Both the position numbers and the translations under genes were made by a program. Source: Branchiostoma floridae (taxonomy: Eukaryota > Chordata > Leptocardii > Amphioxiformes > Branchiostomatidae). Taken from it: a stretch of 64,000 nt of DNA. The notes beneath the pieces were generated by a model that was given only the letters and a program-made list of their open reading frames with translations, was not told where the DNA came from and made no database searches. Positions 31,741 to 43,800 of this stretch are shown in pieces; the first letter of the stretch is position 1; each line of letters opens with the position of its first letter. The stretch lies in the NCBI RefSeq assembly GCF_000003815.2, contig NC_049982.1, positions 33,789,978 through 33,853,977 on the forward strand. The letters run 5' to 3'.

Positions 31741-31980
31741 ATCTAACCGGCTGCGAAAGACAACCCCGGCTGAGGAACATGGGGCCGCATGGACCTGACA
31801 GCCCGGTGATTTTCATACGCTAGGCGGTACAGTTCCATACGCGGCGTACACAGGGACCGTAAGGACTGGGGACTAAAAAGTATATCCATTTCAATGCTGG
31901 ATCTGCTAAGCGTATGGATTGCGGTACTCGACCATTTACGAACTGACGTTTGCGAACCGACATTGTCGCGAAATAACCTG

Positions 31981-34055
31981 TAACGTCCGTAGCTTTTGAG
32001 AAATTATGTTTGTTTTTACCATTTTATCAGACTGTAAATGTCATATCATGTACAAAGACTTCAGGATCATCGTGATGTTCTTTATGAATTGGTGAGGGAC
32101 AATCTGAACTTCTTTCAGCCGAAATCGGACCTCAGATCAGTAGACAACAATGGCGCCCAAAGTGCTGCTCAGATACTCCGCGGAGTTCATGAAGCACCTC
32201 GAAAACTGCACATCAAGAACAACTCCACAACTGAAAATGACGTTACTAGAGATTGGAATAATTAGGGGATCATGCCGGCCGAGAGGAACGAAGGCGGGTA
32301 GGAACTTTATTCGCAATACTGACACCATGCGGGTTTTTCAATGATATTTGTAATATTTTAGAATTAATGTCATATAATTCTAAATTGTTATTAATATTAA
32401 TCAATATTTTGAAAAAAAGGAAATGCAGAAATGCCATGTTTTAGAATTAGTTTTGATGATTTGCAAACATTTCTAAAGTTACCATCGAAAGATATCATTT
32501 TTAAGCATAAATTCTAATAATAAAAAGGTTTGCATCAACATTACAAATATTTCGAAATTAAGAATGCCCCCTGTAAGGAACGCTATTCCTCCCAAGGTCT
32601 TTTTTTGGGGGGGGTCTGGCAGTGGACCGCCGACAGGGCATGAAGTCACTCTGGCGTGACACATCTGTGGTCATCAGGCCAGAGTTTACTAACAGGCGGG
32701 CGACATGTTACAAACTAAAAACAATCATTTTTTTCTACACAAAAAGGGCCAACAAACATTGCAAACAATCAGGAAGTAACAACAGCAAGAACGAAAAGTT
32801 ACAACATTCGTTTAATCCATGCCAAATTAGCCCGAAATTTGACACAGTTCAGCGGGTGTATCATCTGTCAAATAGCACAAGTTTGGCATCAAAGAGACCA
32901 TTTGGCTTCTAATTTACGCTGTTCTTTTGCAATGGTGAATTATAAACTGAAAGGCAGTGTTATATCATAGAGATATCATAGAGGGGCTATATTACTCACG
33001 AAATCAGGAAAATTCTGGAGAAAAACATTGAGAATGGACTTCTGTCGCATGTTTTCCCTAGGCCCTGTACATTGTCTACCGCTGCAGGGAGAGTCTATTT
33101 TGTGTGTAGGGGGAAATGTTGTTGGGAGTACCTCAAACTGATTGAAAATGATCAGGGATCTGCTACTCTATATTTGACAGAAGTAACACAACAATACTAT
33201 ACTATAGATACTTCCATCGTAGCCTCAAATTGTAATTTCTATCAGCAGATTCTGTAGGTAAATGCTTTTTCTACCCATTCCCCCTCAATCAACTCTCCCG
33301 GGCGGCTATGCGGGCAGCCATGCGGTCTGCCGCGGTACATGCGTGAAGTTTGTGTGGCCTTCGGAGAACAAAATTCACCAGAGGACTTTATCTAAATCAA
33401 CAATACGTCTTCTGAAAGGTTTCTCTGTTCGGTGATAGGCGTGTGTAATTTGCCAGTGGCGTACAGTCCCCCGGCAGGTTTGTTCAAGTCGTCTGTCTGT
33501 GTCAGTTACAAGTGCCGACATGCACATATCCGTACCATGGGGAGGGTAACAGTTACAATTTCTGTTCTTTCTGTAACGTTACTTTCCCGGGGATTTTGGT
33601 AATTTTTGCTAGGGTAGAGAATCTAAGCGATCCCAAGAGACTAGAATGTTTGTTTCTAGGTAGCGTTAGACTGTGCCGGGGCCTCGCCCGACCCACTCAC
33701 GACGGGGTGTCCGCGCTCTGCCCGGCCACGTCTATTTTTGGATGTGACTGATCAACACACAGCAGGTCTTTTACGGCTCATTAACCAGGATTAGAAAAAA
33801 TGGTGCAGATTTCGAAATTTAGACTGTGCGATGTAGCTAATCTTTAGAAAGTATTGGGTATATTGTTCTCAGTGCTATGAATTTTCCGAATATTCCATTG
33901 ACCACGGAGAAACATTTAGAAAGTGTAAACAAGTTTCAAAATGTTTTGAAGTCATCAAATATTATTATGAATCATTACAAAGATTTAAACTATATTCTAA
34001 ACAGTGGCAACAAACACACGCACGGTGTCTTGGAATCGACTCTATCTCCATGAAA
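31981..34055. other. no gene; possible LINE 5' remnant at 32141-32344
   Basis: An ORF with start at 32150 ends in RPRGTKAGRNFI, resembling the RGxRAGRN motif near the start of CR1-like ORF2 in such genomes. Support is weak. Nothing else recognised. Confidence 0.3.
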
Positions 34056-34059
34056 TACT

Positions 34060-34210
34060 CTGATTATGCAAATGACTTGCACATCTGCATAATTTATGCT
34101 TGGTTATGTACATCTTAAAATAACTTACACAGGTCACAATGTTGACAATTCAATCATTTACTACATGTACTTATGTCACTCATATTGATTATACAAATAG
34201 GGACTTATTT
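34060..34210. repeat. R3-family partial copy
   Basis: Contains TTATGCAAATGACTTGC and CTGCATAATTTATGC with the same octamer spacing as R3 copies. Partial and diverged. Confidence 0.35.
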
Positions 34211-34261
34211 GCAGAATTGAATGCCTGTGGGTACGTCCACAGCGACTAACAGTTTTCATCT

Positions 34262-34420
34262 GTAGCGTTATGTACTGTCTACCCACCTCCACAATCACCA
34301 CATGAAGTTCTACTCGTCGAACATCTAATCACAGCGTTGGATCAGCTTCGCACAACGTACCCTGATATCGGCTTTCTTGGAGACTTTAATCATGTCAATA
34401 TCTCATTTTCTACAATGTGC
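34262..34420 (+). pseudogene. LINE endonuclease fragment (CR1-like)
   Basis: The plus frame reads CTVYPPPQSPHEVLLVEHLI, then ALDQLRTTYPDIGFLGDFNH. The GDFN motif is the catalytic signature of LINE APE endonucleases, and the spacing VY.PP...........L...YP......GDFN fits CR1-like elements. Stops follow. The sequence to 34800 may be further decayed LINE. Confidence 0.6.
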
Positions 34421-34799
34421 CCGAGGAACCATATCATCTGAGGAACCTCAACGTACTGAAAAACTGCTGACCCAGATTCTTTATTTAAGCATAACGCCAA
34501 ACTTCCTGAGAATGTTTTTTAAAAAGGTTTCAGCGAGTCTACCCCGAGAATGCGCGACCGCGACCAATAATCGCCAAATTTGTGTGGTTTTTAATCGAGA
34601 GCTGGTAAGAGGAGCGGCCAGAAATCTGAAAGGCATGAACTTTGGTATCGCAAAGGATTTTTAAGACAGATACGATACAGGATACAGGAAGAAATTCATG
34701 CGAGTTAAGAGCAGCACGGGACGCGCAGCTGCCAAAGCTCGCCACTCTAACTTGAATCAGCTGTACATTGATGGTGTTCTATACAACTGACCAGAAAGC

Positions 34800-35470
34800 A
34801 ATAAATAGACCGTATGCTACTTCTGAGAATGTTGAATAGTACTGAACATCGCCTCCGAACTTGTTATTTTTTGTGTATCATTCATTGTCTTATGTGTATA
34901 AACCACGGATTCAGGTGGAACGGATAACCTGATTACCATGTGTAAAATGGTTGACTTGCTAATTGAATTGTCTCTCGTTGCTGTTTTAACCACACTCTAC
35001 TCTCCACGTCCCAATTTGAAAAACAGAGCAGGATAGCCACCATGATAAACAAAAACGTATAATTGAGTCATACCATGCCAAGTATCTAGTATATGAGCAC
35101 AGCTCCATCGGTAATATAATCACTCTACTTGATATGGAGGTTTCGACGCATGTGAAATGTAGTTATTGATGGTGATTGCTGGGGGTGGTGACACATGACT
35201 TTTGTTTTTTTCAAGCTTATAGTATTAGCTGAAGTCCTAACAGGCAACGGAGAATTTGTCCAACAGTGTTTGTAGCTTGTGCACAGAGTGAGCTTCTAGT
35301 GCAGCATCTGCAATTATATAGAAAATCTCTGATGAGTATCTCACGTATTATGGTTTTTATTTTAAGTCGAAAATCTTCCAATCCGATCTTGTGTGGAGAT
35401 AGAAATACGCAGCCCTCCTTTCATACCCGTGTGGAAGGACTGGATCATTCTGAGACGTTTAGGGACCTTC
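34800..35470. other. no feature recognised
   Basis: No gene or repeat recognised. Confidence 0.4.
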
Positions 35471-35474
35471 GATC

Positions 35475-36405
35475 TTGGCAAGGATTTTAAAATGGCCATA
35501 TCTGCTGACAAGATCAAATGCCCCATATCTGTTTGTGATTGTCCTTGACTATGCACTAAGGACGGCTGCGGGGGGTAGGGAGGAAGAACTTGGTCTGCAA
35601 GTGGAGAGGAGGAGAAGTAGAAGGATTGGCCCGAAGGTAGTGACTGACTTGGATTTCGCTGATGACATAGCGCTGCTATCAGAGGCTATCCAGCAAGCAC
35701 AGGAACTACTCAGGTGTGTAGAGAGTTCAGTGGGCAAGGTTGGACTCTTATGAATGCTGGGAAAACTAAGTACATGGCCTTCAACATCCAGCCCCCACAC
35801 TGCCTCAAAACAGGTGATGGGTGTACCCTAGAGGAAGTAAAGGATTTTAAATACCTGGGGTCCAGAATGGAAATTTCAGCAAAGGACATAACAGCAAGAA
35901 AAGCAGCAGCCTGGCTTCCTTGCAACAGGTTAAAGAAGATCTGGAGATCTAACCTCACACGTGAGCTGAAAGTGAGGCTTTTCCTCTCGACCGTCGAATC
36001 AGTACTCCTGTATGGGTGCGAGTCATGGACACTTACTACCAGTTGGACGGCTGATATACGAGGTAACTAAGAACTGCTCTCAACGTCCACCGGTCACAAC
36101 ACATCACTAACAAAGTCTTGTATGCTGGCATACCAAAACTGTCCGATAAGATTCGAACTAGGAGATTAAAGTTTGCGGGACACTGCCTTAGGAGCAAAGA
36201 AATAGTTGCTGACCTGGTACTATGGACACCCAGGCATGGGAAGAGGAGGCCAGGTAGGCCAACAGCAACATATATAGACCTGCTCAAAAAAGACACTGGC
36301 CTTGAGGTTGACAATCTACATCAAGTAATGACTGACAGAGACGTATGGGTTGCCATCACAACTCGAGGCCGGAAGGACTCGCCTTAAGCAAGCAAGTAAG
36401 CAAGC
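35475..36405 (+). pseudogene. non-LTR reverse transcriptase C-terminal fragment
   Basis: The plus frame starts inside the RT domain (LFVIVLDYALRTA), carries the catalytic LDFADDIALLSEAI, then after a frameshift near 35745 MNAGKTKYMAFN, FKYLGSRME and LYGCESWTLT. After another break near 36050 come RRLKFAGHCLR, KRRPGRPTATYIDLLKKDTG and a stop at 36385-36387. Upstream endonuclease is absent: a 5'-truncated insertion. A CAAG-rich tail ends at about 36405, where an oppositely oriented RT piece begins. Confidence 0.8.
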
Positions 36406-36800
36406 AGATCAAATGCTTTTTTGAGGTCAATAAATGCAATATGTTCTCTGCATTTTCGTTGTAATTGTCGGAGACATGATAAATGTATCATGTCAATGGT
36501 GGAGCGCTCTGACCTGAAGCCGCATTAGGATTCTGAATACACCCTGTCAGCAAGCCTCTGGAGCCGACCCAGGACCATTGGTGCAAAGATTTTCCTCACA
36601 ATACTGAGTTGGGAGATTCCACGGTAATTACCACAACTTCTATCTCCCTTGTTTTGGATGTTAAAGTCCTTCATGCCCTGTGGGACCTTTCCCTCCCCCC
36701 AGCATTGACACAGTAGTTCATGCAGCTCAACAACAGCAATTCCACCGAAACCAGGTGCTTTCCCTGAGCGCAGACTGTCAACGGTTCCCACGGAACAGAT
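36400..36800 (-). pseudogene. LINE reverse transcriptase fragment, opposite orientation
   Basis: The minus-strand frame reads VDSLRSGKAPGFGGIAVV, GDRSCGNYRGISQLSI, KIFAPMVLGRLQ, then ES-stop-CGFRSERSTIDMIHL and IAFIDLKKAFD at about 36410-36435. These are RT motifs 0-2 in order. The stop replaces the usual Gln of ESQCGFR. The fragment stops just before the catalytic ADD motif, at the junction with the plus-strand element. Confidence 0.8.
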
Positions 36801-36859
36801 ACGGCCTCGCTACTGTCCAGTGCAGTCTTGTGTCCCGTTTATGGCAGCTTCCCTTGCAT

Positions 36860-38390
36860 ACAGCTATGAGGGTTTCAGGGGAAAATACGCTTTCTAATTA
36901 TCTACAGTAGAATACATTTGATGAAGTCAGAAAGTAAATTAATCAAATTTGAGTTTACTACCTTGTTTGTGCGAAAGAGCATTTCATTCAAGAAGACAGT
37001 ATCATTTTACGATAGATATATATCTTAGGAAGTAATAAGTACTACTTCACAAAGTACAATAAAGTATCTACCCTTCATCCCCAAGCGCAGCAATTTAAAG
37101 GCTACAATAGCTGTTTGCACCTCTGAATGCCCGACGTTAAAAATCTTAACTCTCATCAAAGCCTCTAAAGGAAATGCATGTAATGACAACATATATATTT
37201 TAACAATGAGCAAGGAATTGTCAAGAGCGCAAATCTCAGACAGAACGGTTTTTATTGGCTTCATTTCTTTACAGTGAGAATTCTAGACTAGTATGATATC
37301 ATTCCGGGTTCATCTCACCAAGTGATACTTTATATCATGTTTGTATTCAGAGTGTCTTCTTTTTTCCAAATCACATTTATGGCGTCTAAAAGGAAACACA
37401 CACCACATTCCCATAATGCACCACTTTACCCATAATGCACGTCACGCAGTGCAAATCCGGTAGAAGAACAAGATCCAGGCAACGGTACTTATAACAACCA
37501 TCTACATCATAGACACATATCCAAGAGCTCCAACCAAATACTGTACGTTTCTAAAGTGTACTGTACGTTTATAATTCCCTCTGAGGGAGAAACTCTCCAC
37601 TTATTACAGAACTGCTGAATGGCAGGGCCAAGTATTGGTTGTAAGAACAGAAAAACGTATTACTGTACATCATTCTGACAATTCTTTCCATGTGACATCT
37701 ATATATCATACACAAAAATAGTTATCTTTGTACAGCATCTTCGTATACAATCAGTACATGCAAACATGACATTGTGCTCTGTTCTCCGAAAGAAGTTTTC
37801 ATTCAATATTTTTGTAGCTCTGAAAGATTCTAATAGTCCTTGCGAAAGACAACAAGTGTGTCATAGTGGGTTTCCATACATTGAAAATAATTCTGTGTTA
37901 ATTTCTTTATCTTTTTATAGTGAAGCATCCATCCAGTACATCATTGGATGGTTGCAGTAGAACAGATTTGTTGTCGTTGCTTAGCAACGGACACTATACA
38001 CAAAGATGTTGCAGTGTGTCTGAATGTTTTTAATCGTCTTATGTAATTCTAAACATTGGTGTGAGTCAGAACTTGTGTGTTTAAAGGTACATACAAAGTA
38101 TGGTGGTATGTCCAGTATCAGGTTGAAGTGGCAGATATTAGAAGCTAGGTGACGTCATTGTAAGTTCTGCCACTGACCAGGTTAAGGTGGCAAGTGGCAA
38201 GGTGGAAACGTTTGGTGATGTAATCCAACCGCAGAAACTCAACACAGTATGGCTGACAGAATCTCAACATAAGGTCAGATGGCTTAATGGTGTTATAGTC
38301 AATTTTGATGCGAGACGAAATTGAAAGTAGAATTCCACGACCCCATACCTTCGCCAAATGATTCTATCTTATACAACTGCTGTATTAGTT
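36860..38390. other. no gene recognised
   Basis: Only short ORFs; holds the X-box-like palindrome listed separately. Confidence 0.4.
37975..37989. promoter_or_regulatory. RFX X-box-like palindrome
   Basis: CGTTGCTTAGCAACG is a perfect inverted repeat (CGTTGC / TTA / GCAACG) and fits the X-box consensus GTNRCC-N0-3-RGYAAC with one mismatch. RFX sites usually sit near promoters; no promoter is recognised here, so a chance match is possible. Confidence 0.35.
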
Positions 38391-39075
38391 GTGTTTGTCA
38401 CTAATTATGCAAATAAAGTTATCATTTGCGTTAATTATATAACTTGATCATCTCCTCCACCAAACAATAGACATACGCAATCTATGTTAAGAAAGAAGGC
38501 TTTTATCGCATTTTCTGACAATTTATGCAAATGAGGACCTCAACTTTATTAGTTACAGATGTCACATGTTACAATGGTCCTATAATTGAACTAAGCATGT
38601 TTAGACGATTTCCTAACTGATTGTGCAAATTAGATTCCAATTTGCATAAATAACATCTAATGATATGAATCATCACTTAAGCTAAAAAAAGTATCTACAT
38701 ACCAAAAATCATGACAATCTGTCAACTCCTTGAGTTATTCTCTTTCAAAGTCTGACACTAAACCTTTCCTGCAGTTCCAAAATAAGCCGCTAGGGGACCC
38801 AAACCTATACCGCGTACTCTTGGCATCAAAAGCTATCCACCACTTAAATATCATAGCCGCAGCATATCCAGAACTCGAGATATCAAACCAGGAAGTTGCA
38901 CTGCACTGCAATACCGTAAGTGACCGCTATAATCGTTTTGGGGCACATACCGAATATTAATACAATCCATCCAGGCGTTCCTGACTTATGCTGGTCTTCT
39001 ACAGACATACAAAAAAACATACACACGCTACCCAAAATATAATCTTCTTGGCGAAGGAAAAAAGTCGCTAGCACT
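38390..39075 (+). repeat. dispersed repeat R3 (octamer-rich), copy 2
   Basis: Octamers AATTATGCAAATAAAG and ATTTATGCAAATGAGG, then CCAAAAATCATGACAATC, AGCCGCTAGGGGACCC and CGAGATATCAAACCAGG, in the same order as 6300-7130. Confidence 0.6.
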
Positions 39076-40840
39076 ACCCAGCCTTACATTGTTACTATCC
39101 ACCCTCCCGGGCCACTATCGGACGTAAACAGGGTTGCCTATCACGAATTTGCACGAATCTTGTGAATTCGTACGAATTTTATGAAAAAAACGCACAACTC
39201 ATTGTACGAAAGCGTACAAATCCAAGAAAACCGAACGAATCACTATGCAAAAATCCACGAGCCTTATGTATTACGCACGAACGATTATTGAAACGAAAGA
39301 ATCCTATGAAAGATGCACGAACTACATGCAAACCTGCCAACCCCTACCTCAGGAGAGGGTATGTTTCCGGAGTGTTTCTGCCTGTGATCTTTTTATTTCA
39401 AAATATCATTGAATGGCATTGGATGGACATATATCGTCACGAAGACATATTTAATAGCCTGCGAGCTTCATGTCGGTGCGTCACATCGCATTTTCAGTCG
39501 CCGAAGATCGATGCTGCCATCTTGAACATCCCGTTGGCCCGAGTTTGCATATGATTCACATTAGATTCGTACGTTACACATTGTGATTCGTACGTATCAG
39601 ATAAGGTTCGTGTGGCTTCTGGTGGCTTACGGAAAAGTTCGAAAATACATGTGACGTAAACCTATTCTAGCTTTTGCCAAATTCTGCCATTTCATCCTAA
39701 TACTGCACTTGAATGGAGTATGACCCGATGTAGCGTCATTCCTTAAATCCTATGTCCATATAGTAAAGATTCGATATTTCAATGGAAATCATGAAGTATA
39801 ATCCATGGATGCCGAAATGACGCAGCGATGAGTCAACAAATCATTATTGCTGGTGGGCTTATTATGTTCTTGCCTATGGCACATTATTCCCGGCATGCTT
39901 TTCGTTCCGCGCTAATGTACCTCGTGCCAACGGAACCACTCAAACCAAAATGGCCGACGAGGCCGTGGAGCTAAATATCTAATAGCACTCCTTCCATTCT
40001 AACAGTAAATTAGCTTGGTGCGAACTTCACTTCAAAGGTTCACCAGCCGTCTATGGTGTTCGAAACCGACATTCAGTATTCATTTTCATTCTAATGTACT
40101 TATCTAACTTATCAGGAGAATCCATCAATATACAAATCATCGAGCGCCACCAACTTGTCTGCATCTGCACTTACCAAGTGAAACAAAGATCTAGAACTAA
40201 ATATACTATGAGTTTGAGACATAAGTTATGCAAAGTGTAGTTGAAAGGCTTTCCAACGCGAATCTACTTCTCCGTCGCTTTTTGTTGTTTTCTGTTTCTC
40301 TCAAAAGGGATCAACATGATCTTGGCTTTAGCAAAATCACAAAAACAAAGTTTTGCATTTTTGAAATACACGTTGGTTGTTATGAGGTACATCGAAGGGT
40401 CAAATCTTAAACGAGGCGCCAAAGGCGTCCAAATACGGTCAACGCACAAGACTCTTCACCATGAGATGGAAGACCATGAGATGGATGTGATGTTAGAATG
40501 GACCAACCGGGTTAGGATGACGAAATGAAGCTATGAATGAAGAAGTCACAACCGTTTTACCAGTTGCCTCTTATCTTCTATCGATGAACGGTTTGTCTTC
40601 AGCATTTTGTTTGTATTGAATAGAGAGTTTGCTACTGAAGGGGTGGGCACTGTGCCTCGCCCTTTGCTATGTGCGAATTATCTTTAAGAACCTACTTTCC
40701 TCTAAGCTGTGTTTTTGTAATCCTCTGCCGATGAAGAGACCCCACTGAAACCATTCATAGACTATTTACGTTCTTCAAAGAAAGTTCACACACACAAGGG
40801 CGAGGCATTTCCTAGCGGCCTAGGTGACTCCTCCCTGATG
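39075..40840. other. no gene recognised (3' flank of VMAT)
   Basis: No exon recognised. The lower part would contain the VMAT 3' UTR. A region rich in CGAAT/TACGAAT words (39145-39620) has no recognised identity. Confidence 0.4.
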
Positions 40841-43800
40841 TCACTCAATGGTAAGCTTTTGCTTTTTCATCTCATCTTCTTCGTAATCTTCAGGTTGTTT
40901 TTCGGCGTCCGGTTGTTGATGGAAAGCGTTGTACGTCACCTGACACTCATCCTGAGCCAGGATTGCCTGGAGATTTAGACATGAATGCAAAAAACGCTGA
41001 GTTCTATATTGGCAAATTAATTACGCGCTTGGGGGGCATGAACATAATTGTTGTGTAAGCATGCGGTGTGTGTGTCGGGGGGGGGGGGGGGTGCCATTTC
41101 TTGTAATCTCGATTAGGCCACAGCAAGTAAATTTTATGGATTACATCCGCGCGCTCATTAATTTTTGCCTGATTTCAGAAAAAAAAACAAGAATTTTTTT
41201 CTTCTTAAGGGAAGGCCGGATAGACGAAAATAGGTAAAGGTTGTGTTGTAACCTAATCATTGAAAGTAGAATTGACACTAGAGACTGTGTAGTATTGACT
41301 GTAGTTGCAGAGGTGCAACTTGATAGATAGTTGTAAAAGTGGCACAACTATGGAAGCTATGAGTGTAGTTGCCAACATGGTTAATGATACCAGTCTACCA
41401 CATTAATGTCACTTTAACTATACTGGTGCACTTCTTAAATACAGAAATGAATGCCTTGTTGGCTGTGATGCCACATTTTGTCACATCAAGTCTTGTTACA
41501 ACGTCTATTTGGAAAATTTGCCATCTTGTTTTTTTTTACCCATCTTGGTTTTTTTTCGCCCTATCTCATTATTTTTGCAGTCTGCAGAGGATGTCATCCA
41601 TAAAATTTACTTGATGTGGCCTTATGGATGAATGTTTAAAAGATATTAGAATTAAAACATCAGTTGTGCTAGGTTGCTGATACCCCCTTTCCACTAGGAC
41701 GGCGCTCTCTTGGCGCTCTCTCTGCGACCTCAAATTGGGAAGAGCGCGGTGAGAGCGCGACGGGATCGCCAAGGTCGCCATGGGAGCGCGCAGAGAGCAA
41801 TAGGTCTCAACAGTGGTTTATGATGCCAATTTAGCTAGGACGGCGCTCTCTCTGCGCTCTCAACTGCGGTTTGTGAAGTGTATTTGACATATAGACAGAA
41901 CCCGGAGAAATGTCCAAAATGTACCGGTGATGAACAATTAAACAAACTGAGATGGAATAAGCAAGGTTTAAAAACAAAGGTTTATCATTTCTGAACTAAT
42001 TTTTTAATTTCAACAGGATGACATTAGGTTTTCTTGTTCTCCATCTGTACATTTAGATTATTGAAGTCCCATTTTCAATTAAATTGAAGTGTTTCGGTGT
42101 TGTATGATTTACACCAATAAATTAAATAAAGTGGCATGATAAAGATATTTATGGTGAACAAGCTACATGACAGATTTAAGAAAAAACAGCAAGAGAAACG
42201 TGTATATTTCAGTCTGAGTGACTGTACAGTGACCAAAATTGGATTTGTTTACAGCCTTAATTTTATACTTTGAATGTTATGTAAGACGTAAAAGGAAGAC
42301 TTCAAAAATACAAAAATACACTATACGTCAAAAGACTCGTTCTTTATTTCTGAAATTCGTTGAGTAATCTTTCGAATCTTTGCTAGCTCATAAAAAGATG
42401 TTGACATTTGAGTTTTTCGTCGCGGTGAGAGCGCGCTGGGGTCGTCGGAGAGATTCCACTAGAGCAGTTTTTTTTCTGGCGTCGCGGCGCTCTCACCGCG
42501 CTCTGGCCAATTTTCCATCGCAGCGAGAGCGCCGTGAGAGCGCCGTCAAGTAGAAAGGGGGCCTGGTCAATTAAAACTACTGATAACAACGTTGCTGGTG
42601 CTGATGATTAATGAATGTATGGTTAATATCAAAACATATTGAAAAATTAAAACATATAAGAGTATGGAAGCTAAACACACTACACTACCAGTGGACTAGC
42701 CCCCTGATTTCACCTATGTGTGGCCCAGGGCTCTGGAGCAGAGATATGCGCCGAGCCGAATCATCTTCTGATCAAGGAGGTTGGCCTCCTTGTTGTAATA
42801 CATGGACATCTTTAGCTTTTAGCCTAAGAGAATTTCAGATTCTCCTAGAAGAGGATGAAATTCCAACAGAGTTCTTGTTAACTTCCAACCTCTCCTAGAG
42901 GAGATTGGAATTCCAATCTCTCCTGGGAGAATTCCAGATTCTCCTAGAATTCCAATCTCTCCTAGGGCAGATTGGAGAATTCCGAATTCCCCATCTACTC
43001 TGTCACAGGCATCGTTTCTATAGATAAAATTACCTCTTTCTCTTCCTTTCCTGGTGGTTCTCTTAAGAAGATACACAGAGGAGAGTATAGGATGTTGATG
43101 ATCCCAATCCCCCACATCAGCCTGACAAAAACAAGATATTGCAAACCAATGGTGAGACAAATAGCAGGAGCAAATTGTATTTTAGACCCCTTTCCAACTC
43201 CGGCGCTATTTTGGGAGCTGATCTCGAGACAGCGTCATTGAGTCGGAATGCGCGTGATTCGGTAGGCAGGCGGTAAGGTTTCAGAACACAGTATCCATCC
43301 GCGATCCCCGTCCCCAATAGTAGTTCAAGTGTAAGGTAGTGCGGCCCTATTTATTCTTCTGTGCACAAACGCTGGGTGGGAACTGTGCTGAATGGTAGAG
43401 GAATACATACTTTGAGACCGTATAAGGCGTATTATGATATTTCTTCGGTAGGTGTGACTTTGTGCCTTCCTACTGTTCCTACATTTAGCCTGTGCACCGG
43501 CTGCACTTCCAGGACCTCACTGGGGTCAAATAGAAGTGGTTTTAAAAAATGACTTAATTGTTTTTGCACCTTTCCTCAGTTAATTCCCATAGACGAAAAA
43601 CATGTACGACAGTGCTAATTTCCCAGGGATGGGCAACAATTTCGTATTTGACTATTCGATATGTGTCAGTAATTGACGTCGGCACACATGACCTGTACCA
43701 TCTTTATTACCGTCAGCCCCGCTGCTACATTGGTAACAATCCCTCAAGGCGGCCTCCGATGCTTCACCATCATCATCATCATTGGCCTCGGTCCGTCTGC

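Larger units (their letters stand above)
28041..31980. mobile_element. composite TIR element containing a LINE and a SINE
   Basis: The left end CAGGTTGTTTCGCAGCAAT (28041) resumes after a SINE insertion as GTCAGTTTGCAAACGTCAG (28553 onwards). The right end, inverted, reads CAGGTTATTTCGCGACAATG, then TCGGTTCGCAAACGTCAG. The arms match over about 45 bp. Between them lies the RTE-like LINE (28690-31740). No flanking target duplication was found, so the boundaries are supported by the TIR match only. Confidence 0.65.

Noticed and set aside
39951..39986. ATGGCCGACGAGGCCGTGGA as a gene start
   Set aside because: The frame stops after 10 codons and no splice donor lies within it.
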